Shown here in pieces: positions 1 to 5,184 of a stretch of 6,742 nucleotides of DNA. The notes below the pieces were generated by a model that was not told the origin of the DNA, made no database searches, and worked only from the letters and a program-made list of their open reading frames with translations. Positions within the stretch are counted from its first letter, which is position 1. Each line of letters begins with the position of its first letter. The translations under genes were made by a program, and so were the position numbers. The DNA lies in NCBI GenBank assembly GCA_028276345.1, contig JAPYWM010000072.1:1-6742 (forward strand), written 5' to 3'. The stretch is from Sphingobacterium sp. (lineage in GTDB: Bacteria; Bacteroidota; Bacteroidia; SpSt-205).

Positions 1-1573
1 GACTTATAACTCTTCGGAAAATCAGAAGCTCGTCTTTGTCATAAATGAGCCGCCATTTCGGAGAGTGGCTAAGATAGTCTATAAGCGCCTCGTAATCTTT
101 GATTCCCACAGGCCATGGGTTAGTCTCGCCACGTAAAAGAGCAATGTACTCCGTACGAGGATCAATACAAACGGGGCTCTCCTCACCCACCCCCTCGCAA
201 TAGCCTATATGAAATTGCCGCCCAGGCCGGGGGGGTAAATGCGGAAGGAGTCGGCTCACCGCCATAACATAACTTGTATCTGGTATGATAGCCAGACCCT
301 CATGTATTTCTTTGTACCTATAAGGCGAAACATAATGTACCCACTTATGCCATAACATCTGTTCTGGGGAATACCACTTTGAAACTCTATTCTTCATAAG
401 ATATAGATTCCAAACATGCGTCATAAGGGCTACTACCACCGCCAGAAGAGCCCTTCTATTTTTAGGCACCTGAGCCAACCAGATAGCCAAAGCTAATGGA
501 ATATAAACAGCATACTCCATGCTATAGTGAAATAATGTTCCCCAAATCTGGTAGTCATAAGCCAAGCTTTTATATAACACAATCGGGATAATGGGAATAA
601 GTAGCAGTGGCATCCATACAAAAGCCCATCCACCAGATAAAATGACAGAGAGATAGGTTTCCGACTTTATACCTACATAGGCTGGATCACAATAAGGGGA
701 TTCCCACAAAAAAGCCCACATATAGTACCAGTTCTTAATCAAATACTTAACCTTCTGGCCAGTCGTCTCGGCATAGTGGGTGGGATTCAAGGGATTGTCA
801 GACCATAAATACCGATACATGGCCGAGAAGCGAGATAGAGAATGAAAGTATTTTTCGAAATACGCATTCAAAAGAAATGAGATGATAACTGCAATGATAC
901 TTGTCAAGAGCATATAAAGGGAATAACGCCTAAGCAGATCATCCTTTTTATGATACAAGTACAGGAAAATAAAGACGAATACGAGCCAGATGGAGATGGT
1001 ATGTTTTGAGAATAGAGCCACGAGGGTCAGGACGTATAGGAGGAATCTCTTTTTTGTTTCGAGTGCGTAGAATATCCAGGGGACAAGGCAAGGACCCAGG
1101 ATTTCGGGATGGACATCATAGGCAAGGGCGCTGTAAACGCCCCACATTCCCCAGTAGTGCAGCATGGAAAGCCAGGCGAGGTTTCCGATTTTCCGCCGCG
1201 CATAAGCGTATATGCCCCACGCTCCCACGCCAATACCCAGCCACTGATAAGCTAAAACACCCCATATCCCACCCAACCAGTAAAATGGAAGCCCTAAAAT
1301 GTAGACTGCATAAAAAATATGCGGTACCTCTCCCGAGTAATATACCGTTCCTAAAAAGTTACCCCGGGAGATATTCTCAAACATGCCCAAGACATAACCC
1401 GCATCATACCCGTAAGTCCGAAAGTTATAGTGATTCGGAAAGGTGACCAGGGCTGTTATGACCATCCCGGCTATCCATGTTAGCCAGGCCAGGAGCCTTG
1501 GAACAGACGGGCGATTGAGCCACTTAGACGCGGAAGTAAGCGCGGAAACAAGATTGGAGAAAGGCATTTTCAT
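1..1573 (-). CDS. DUF2079 polytopic membrane protein, 3' end truncated by window edge
   Basis: Read on the minus strand, this frame is open for 524 codons and runs off the left edge. The product is a multi-pass inner-membrane protein. A first hydrophobic segment lies at about residues 24-45, with more at about 86-125, 160-235 and 305-395, and the C-terminal part (about 425-524) is soluble. DUF2079 landmarks visible are YDAGYV (56-61, the usual aspartate-containing 'DxG' site after the first helix), DVHPE (153-157), FSKH (188-191, where the family has K-E/D) and FHYSMEY (348-354), followed by IPDTSYV and RLLPHLPPR. The family resembles GT-C glycosyltransferases that use lipid-linked sugars; no substrate can be named. 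The start is well fixed: an in-frame TAA at 1586-1588 lies inside the promoter box, leaving ATG 1573 or ATG 1567. The gene looks nearly complete, since the final IFRR-like strand normally sits near the C-terminus. Its G+C is visibly lower than that of the plus-strand genes. Confidence 0.85.
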   Translation of the reverse strand, partial: MKMPFSNLVSALTSASKWLNRPSVPRLLAWLTWIAGMVITALVTFPNHYNFRTYGYDAGYVLGMFENISRGNFLGTVYYSGEVPHIFYAVYILGLPFYWLGGIWGVLAYQWLGIGVGAWGIYAYARRKIGNLAWLSMLHYWGMWGVYSALAYDVHPEILGPCLVPWIFYALETKKRFLLYVLTLVALFSKHTISIWLVFVFIFLYLYHKKDDLLRRYSLYMLLTSIIAVIISFLLNAYFEKYFHSLSRFSAMYRYLWSDNPLNPTHYAETTGQKVKYLIKNWYYMWAFLWESPYCDPAYVGIKSETYLSVILSGGWAFVWMPLLLIPIIPIVLYKSLAYDYQIWGTLFHYSMEYAVYIPLALAIWLAQVPKNRRALLAVVVALMTHVWNLYLMKNRVSKWYSPEQMLWHKWVHYVSPYRYKEIHEGLAIIPDTSYVMAVSRLLPHLPPRPGRQFHIGYCEGVGEESPVCIDPRTEYIALLRGETNPWPVGIKDYEALIDYLSHSPKWRLIYDKDELLIFRRVIS

Positions 1574-1580
1574 ACCGGGG

Positions 1581-1588
1581 CAAAGTTA
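1581..1588 (-). promoter_or_regulatory. Bacteroidota -7 promoter box for the DUF2079 gene
   Basis: The minus strand reads TAACTTTG followed by C, a full match to the Bacteroidota -7 consensus TAnnTTTGC. Only seven bases (CCCCGGT) separate it from ATG 1573. In this phylum transcription starts a few bases after the box, so the mRNA should begin at, or within about 2-3 bases of, the start codon and be leaderless or nearly so. I see no convincing TTTG/TTG -33 element at the expected distance. No Shine-Dalgarno is present, as expected. Confidence 0.65.
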
Positions 1589-1590
1589 TT

Positions 1591-1614
1591 GGCTGGTGGG
1601 GATGTCCATCAGCC
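1591..1614. repeat. Inverted repeat (9-bp arms, 6-base loop) in the divergent intergenic region
   Basis: The left arm GGCTGGTGG (1591-1599) and right arm CCATCAGCC (1606-1614) pair at eight of nine positions, with a single G/T at 1596/1609. The spacer is GGATGT. The repeat lies just upstream of the minus-strand -7 box, spanning roughly -17 to -41 from ATG 1573, where a repressor or activator dimer could act on the DUF2079 promoter. No T-run follows either arm, so it is not a typical intrinsic terminator. Operator function is inference; a chance palindrome cannot be excluded. Confidence 0.4.
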
Positions 1615-1777
1615 GCATAACCAGCATGACCTGCCTCCTCAAGGAAAGCGTGAAGGCGCAATTCCCTCCAAAAGCCAGAGCAGGCCGGTAGAAAAACGCA
1701 GTCGGCTCAGCTCCCAAAAACTCGTCTATCTTTTTTTCAGAGAGCCAGTCTAAGAAGCGGAGCAGGCTTTACTATCG

Positions 1778-1785
1778 TAACTTTG
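1778..1785 (+). promoter_or_regulatory. Bacteroidota -7 promoter box for the four-gene operon
   Basis: TAACTTTG matches the phylum's -7 consensus TAnnTTTG and is identical over eight bases to the box serving the divergent gene. Five bases (TACGG) lie between it and ATG 1791, so transcription should start at or next to the start codon, giving a leaderless mRNA. No clear -33 TTTG is seen near 1755-1760. It is the only good promoter match found on the plus strand, which suggests that all four downstream genes are read from it. Confidence 0.65.
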
Positions 1786-1790
1786 TACGG

Positions 1791-2936
1791 ATGCCCCCGA
1801 GGATAGTGTATTTAGACTATGCGGCATCGGCACCGCTGGATCCCGAAGTTTTAGAAGTCATGCGTCCGTATTTAGAGGCGGTGGGGAATCCTTCTTCTAC
1901 GCATGCGGCAGGACGATTTTTACGCACGGCGCTGGAAGAAGCCCGCCAAACCATAGCCGACCTCTTGGGGGCGGCCCCAGGCGAGATCGTTTTCACCAGC
2001 GGCGGCACCGAAGCCGACAACCATGCCCTCCGCAAGGCCATAGATACCTTCAATATATCTACAATCCTCTTCAACCCCACCGAGCATCACGCTGTCCTAC
2101 ACACCATAGAGGACTTGGTTCACCAGGGAAAAATAGAAGCTCACCCCATAGCTATTGACACCTATGGGCGAATAAATCTCAATCACTTGGAGGAGCTTCT
2201 CAAAAAACACCCAAAGGCGCTGGTAAGCGTGATGTACGCTAATAATGAGATTGGGACCCTGCAGCCAGTAAGAGAGATAGCTGCGCTCTGCCAGCAGTAT
2301 GGGGCGCTGTATCACTGCGATACGGTGCAGGTGATGGGATTGGGATGGGTGCGCGTAGATGAATGGCCGGTGGACTTTATAGCGGCGTCGGCGCATAAGT
2401 TTTACGGGCCGAAGGGCGTAGGATTTATCTATCGGCGGCGGCCTATCAAGAGTCTTATCACCGGGGGTGCGCAGGAGCGGGGGCAGCGGGCCGGCACAGA
2501 AAATATAGCCAGCATCGTAGGGATGGCCTTCGCCCTCCAAAAAGCCTACAAGCAGAAACACGCTTACCTTAAGCATCTCTCTACCCTTAAGGCTGAAGCG
2601 CTTTCTCTTTTGCAGAGTCTCCTGCCTGAGGCGCGCATCAACGGCGATCCCAGCCCAGGAGGAAGCCATCCGGGGATTTTGAACTTTTACCTTCCGCCAG
2701 AGAAGGCGGATGATCTGCTTTTGGTGCATTTAGATTTAGCGGGGGTATGTGCATCGGGCACCTCTGCGTGTGCATCGGGGAGTGGGCACCCGTCACATGT
2801 TTTGGAAGCCTTAGGGCTGCCAGCGGAAGCCGCTATGCGAGCGATTCGGCTCTCCTGGGGCTGGGGCAGCGAAAAAACCCACCTGGAGCTGGCCATTCAG
2901 ACACTCCGCCAGAGCCTTCTTTCACCCACTGCATAG
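1791..2936 (+). CDS. Cysteine desulfurase, class I (NifS/IscS-like)
   Basis: A PLP-dependent enzyme that takes sulfur from L-cysteine, giving alanine and an enzyme-bound persulfide used for Fe-S clusters, tRNA thiolation or cofactors. The 381 residues cover the whole fold. Seen in order are YLDYAAS (7-13), GGTEADN (71-77), TEHHAVLH (97-104) with His99 that stacks on PLP, NNEIGTLQP (151-159), CDTVQ (176-180), SAHKFYGPKGVG with the PLP-binding Lys203, QRAGTEN (232-238), and SGTSACASG with the catalytic persulfide Cys327 in the longer loop typical of class I. The protein stops soon after the core fold and lacks the extended IscU-binding tail of E. coli IscS, so I give no symbol. No iscU, nifU or sufE-like gene is adjacent, so its acceptor is unknown. 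It is the first gene of the operon. ATG 1791 gives the usual family N-terminus directly before YLDY. Confidence 0.96.
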   Translation: MPPRIVYLDYAASAPLDPEVLEVMRPYLEAVGNPSSTHAAGRFLRTALEEARQTIADLLGAAPGEIVFTSGGTEADNHALRKAIDTFNISTILFNPTEHHAVLHTIEDLVHQGKIEAHPIAIDTYGRINLNHLEELLKKHPKALVSVMYANNEIGTLQPVREIAALCQQYGALYHCDTVQVMGLGWVRVDEWPVDFIAASAHKFYGPKGVGFIYRRRPIKSLITGGAQERGQRAGTENIASIVGMAFALQKAYKQKHAYLKHLSTLKAEALSLLQSLLPEARINGDPSPGGSHPGILNFYLPPEKADDLLLVHLDLAGVCASGTSACASGSGHPSHVLEALGLPAEAAMRAIRLSWGWGSEKTHLELAIQTLRQSLLSPTA

Positions 2937-2939
2937 CGT

Positions 2940-4484
2940 ATGCAGGTGCCTTACTTAGAGCGGTATGAGATTTTGCAGACGCTGGGCCAGGGCGGCATGG
3001 GGGTGGTCTATCTCGCCCGTCAGAAAAAACTGGACCGCTTAGTAGCGATAAAGGCGATTAGCCCCTATCTCGCGCAGGAGCCGGAAGTGCGGGAACGTTT
3101 CGCTGCCGAAGCCAGTGTGCTGGCCCGCCTCTCCCATCCGAATATCGTTACGCTTTATGACTACATTGAGGAGCCGGACGCCCTCTACCTGGTAATGGAG
3201 TATGTGGAGGGCAAACCGCTCTCCGAAATCCTCAAGGCCGGCCCCCTCCCCTTAGAAAGTATCCGCAAGTACTTCCACCAAATCCTGGATGCCTTTGCTT
3301 ACGCACACAGCAAGGGCATCATCCACCGGGACATCAAACCCTCTAATATCATCATCACGCCCGAAGGGCAAGTAAAAATCCTGGACTTTGGCGTGGCAAA
3401 GATTCTCTCTTCCGATCACAGCCAGACCCGCACCGGCATGCGCGTGGGAACCCTGATGTACATGAGTCCCGAACAGGTCAAAGGCGAAAAAAACCTGGAT
3501 GCCCGCTCGGATATTTATTCGCTGGGGGTGGTGCTATTTGAGATGCTCACGGGCAAGCCGCCCTATGACCCGGAATTAGGCGACTTTGAGATTAGCCTGC
3601 GGATCGTGCGAGAACCGCTCTTTGATTTTAGTCATCCACCTGCTACGATTCCGCAGAAGCTCTTAGAGGTTGTCCTGCATGCCACAGAAAAAAGTCCTGA
3701 GCACCGCTTCCCTTCCTGTGAGGAGTTTGAGGAAGCTTTTGAGAGAGCCTTTGCGGGGGAGACGGTTTCAGCTTTGCCCGCCACGGAAATACTACCAGCT
3801 CCACCTTATGCGACCCAGGCACCAGGATGGAGGCGATGGAGCCTGGCGGTTGTCGCCGGGGCTACCTTGCTCTTACTCGTAGGCGGCCTCTTCTGGTGGT
3901 TTCGCTCCGCTAAGGCCTCTCAACCCCCAGCCGAAGATACGACGCAGGTCATAGATACCCTCGCTTGGGCTGCGCAGGACACCCTCTCGCCAGCCGAGAC
4001 CCTCTCTACCCCATCGACCCCTCAAGCGATGGTTCCGGAAGTGAAGCAAAACCAGCCCGCTCCTACAAAGGCTCCGGAAAGTTCAAAGCGTTCTTCGCAG
4101 GCGCCCGCTACGTCCGCTAAAAAGTCTTCCACGACTGCCCCTGCGTCTGAACCAGCCCCTTCGCCAGATAATATCCCAGCCCAAGCCTCTGACCCTACTT
4201 CCTCCTTCCGGGAGGCCTTGAAAGCCGACGTTCAGGACTTCAAAAAGTATGGCATCCTCCAAGTAAAAGCCGTCTTGGTTGTATCTAACTCGTCTGCAAG
4301 GAGCTGGCAGAACGTGCAGATTACCTTGCGCCTCCTCAGTAAGGAGGGAAAAGTGAAAAAGACAGAAACCTTACAGGTGCCAGAAATACTACCCTATGGC
4401 CACTGGGAAAAGAAACTGGACTACATGGTAGGGGGTACGGCCAGCATAGAAGCAGAGGTGGTTTCGGCAGAGCCAGGGCCATGA
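2940..4484 (+). CDS. Transmembrane Hanks-type Ser/Thr protein kinase with exported C-terminal domain
   Basis: A bacterial eukaryote-like kinase of 514 residues. The cytoplasmic kinase domain (about 9-270) is intact: GQGGMG loop (16-21), VAIK Lys38, helix-C Glu57, HRDIKPSN (129-136, Asp131), DFG (149-151), SPE (176-178), D191 in SDIYSLG, and HRF (255-257). The activation loop offers Thr163 and Thr165 as likely autophosphorylation sites. One membrane helix (about 301-321) follows, then a Pro/Ser/Thr/Ala-rich linker (about 325-420). The C-terminal domain (about 421-514) is predicted beta-rich, with VVSNSSARSWQNVQITLRLL, LPYGHWEKKL and an alternating pattern resembling FxLYD/DUF3426-type beta-sandwiches. 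PASTA repeats, the usual wall-sensing modules of such kinases, are absent. The gap after the desulfurase stop is 3 bases, with no Shine-Dalgarno. Substrates are unknown; MurF-Alr and the protease in the same operon are candidates by context only. Confidence 0.95.
   Translation: MQVPYLERYEILQTLGQGGMGVVYLARQKKLDRLVAIKAISPYLAQEPEVRERFAAEASVLARLSHPNIVTLYDYIEEPDALYLVMEYVEGKPLSEILKAGPLPLESIRKYFHQILDAFAYAHSKGIIHRDIKPSNIIITPEGQVKILDFGVAKILSSDHSQTRTGMRVGTLMYMSPEQVKGEKNLDARSDIYSLGVVLFEMLTGKPPYDPELGDFEISLRIVREPLFDFSHPPATIPQKLLEVVLHATEKSPEHRFPSCEEFEEAFERAFAGETVSALPATEILPAPPYATQAPGWRRWSLAVVAGATLLLLVGGLFWWFRSAKASQPPAEDTTQVIDTLAWAAQDTLSPAETLSTPSTPQAMVPEVKQNQPAPTKAPESSKRSSQAPATSAKKSSTTAPASEPAPSPDNIPAQASDPTSSFREALKADVQDFKKYGILQVKAVLVVSNSSARSWQNVQITLRLLSKEGKVKKTETLQVPEILPYGHWEKKLDYMVGGTASIEAEVVSAEPGP
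3936..3986 (+). other. Cluster of three D-T-x O-glycosylation sequons in the kinase linker
   Basis: Residues 333-335 (DTT), 339-341 (DTL) and 347-349 (DTL) of the kinase each fit the Bacteroidota O-glycosylation signal D-(S/T)-(A/I/L/V/M/T). All three fall within 17 residues, starting 12 residues after the membrane helix on the predicted periplasmic side. I find no D-S or D-T pair in the cytoplasmic kinase domain. Glycosylation itself is inferred. Confidence 0.45.
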
Positions 4485-4487
4485 GAT

Positions 4488-5183
4488 ATGCTGGGGTATT
4501 GGAAAGCCTCCCATAGTCCGGCGTACAACTACTTTCTGGGGGTAATACTGCTGGCGGGGTATGAAGGCCTACTCTGGTTAGCACCACAAGGGGCCTCAGT
4601 AGGACGCAATCTCATAGACCTGTGGCTGCAGTGGATTTTTTCTCGGATAGCGCCGTATCACTGGCTATTGTCGGTAGGGGTAGCCTTCCTGGGGCTGGCG
4701 TATGTGTACTTAATTCGGCGGGATCGGCAGAGACTTTATGCGTGGGTCTTTGGGCTGATGCTGGTAGAAAGTGCGGTGTGGGCGTATGCGACATGGTGGC
4801 TTTTGCCGCTGGTAATGCAGTCGGTCCTGACGCCAGCAGCCCAGCTGAACGTGCCGGTCGAGGCGCTACATGCGCTGGCCCTATGCTTAGGCGCTGGATT
4901 CTATGAGGAGCTATTCTTTCGGGTGCTACTCGTGGAGGGGCTGCTATGGCTTTTCACCGGCCTACGGTATCACAAAGCCACTTATCTGCACGTCATAGTG
5001 AGCTGGATCGTATCGGCGGGGATTTTCTCGGGGCTTCATTTTCTGAATGAGCCCTTTAGCTGGTATGCTTTCTGGTATCGGGGGGCTTTCGGCATGGTGA
5101 TGAGTGGAATCTACATCCTCCGGGGCTTCGCCATAGCGGCATGGGCCCATGCCCTGTATGATATAGCCGTTCTGTGGCTCTAA
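4488..5183 (+). CDS. CPBP family intramembrane glutamic protease (CAAX protease-like)
   Basis: A 231-residue integral membrane protein with about seven hydrophobic segments (about 14-32, 58-76, 84-110, 125-157, 167-184, 195-210, 212-231). The CPBP/ABI active-site motifs are all present in the right order: EELFFR (140-145, catalytic Glu140/Glu141 and Arg145), FSGLH (180-184, His184) and HALYD (221-225, His221 with Asp225 where Asn or Asp is usual). The family includes Rce1-type CAAX proteases and bacterial members linked to bacteriocin immunity or envelope regulation; the bacterial substrate is usually unknown. Bacteria generally lack prenylated CAAX proteins, so a membrane-anchored regulator is a more likely target. 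It starts 3 bases after the kinase stop and ends 1 base before murF-alr, so translational coupling is likely. The protein ends six residues after the last motif, short but normal for the family. No Shine-Dalgarno is visible. Confidence 0.92.
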   Translation: MLGYWKASHSPAYNYFLGVILLAGYEGLLWLAPQGASVGRNLIDLWLQWIFSRIAPYHWLLSVGVAFLGLAYVYLIRRDRQRLYAWVFGLMLVESAVWAYATWWLLPLVMQSVLTPAAQLNVPVEALHALALCLGAGFYEELFFRVLLVEGLLWLFTGLRYHKATYLHVIVSWIVSAGIFSGLHFLNEPFSWYAFWYRGAFGMVMSGIYILRGFAIAAWAHALYDIAVLWL

Positions 5184-5184
5184 T

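Larger units (their letters stand above)
1574..1790. other. Divergent intergenic regulatory region
   Basis: These 217 bases separate the two divergently transcribed units. They hold a TAACTTTG box for each direction and one inverted repeat. A T7 run (1731-1737) in a pyrimidine-rich stretch is the only other visible feature. Upstream of the plus-strand ATG there is no in-frame alternative start that would improve the desulfurase, and the short frames crossing the region do not resemble proteins. I see no small RNA gene or riboswitch. Confidence 0.7.

Noticed and set aside
1006..1446. Plus-strand frame of 146 codons
   Set aside because: It is a shadow of the DUF2079 gene, whose minus-strand frame carries the family motifs. 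The product is basic and low in hydrophobic pattern.
1443..1691. Plus-strand frame of 82 codons reaching into the intergenic region
   Set aside because: It overlaps the 5' end and promoter of the DUF2079 gene and shows no domain or promoter of its own.
1731..1737. T7 run considered as an intrinsic terminator
   Set aside because: No stable stem lies directly before it, and no plus-strand gene upstream would need a terminator there.
2097..2729. Long minus-strand frame of 210 codons opposite the cysteine desulfurase
   Set aside because: It lies wholly antisense to a gene with intact catalytic motifs, its product shows no recognisable domain, and no promoter box precedes it.
2940..3750. Possibility that the kinase is a pseudokinase
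   Set aside because: The glycine loop, VAIK lysine, helix-C glutamate, HRD, DFG and SPE are all present.
3766..3775. AGCTTTGCC considered as an internal promoter in the kinase gene
   Set aside because: It has the TTTGC half, but CA stands where the TA of TAnnTTTG is required, and it is mid-gene.
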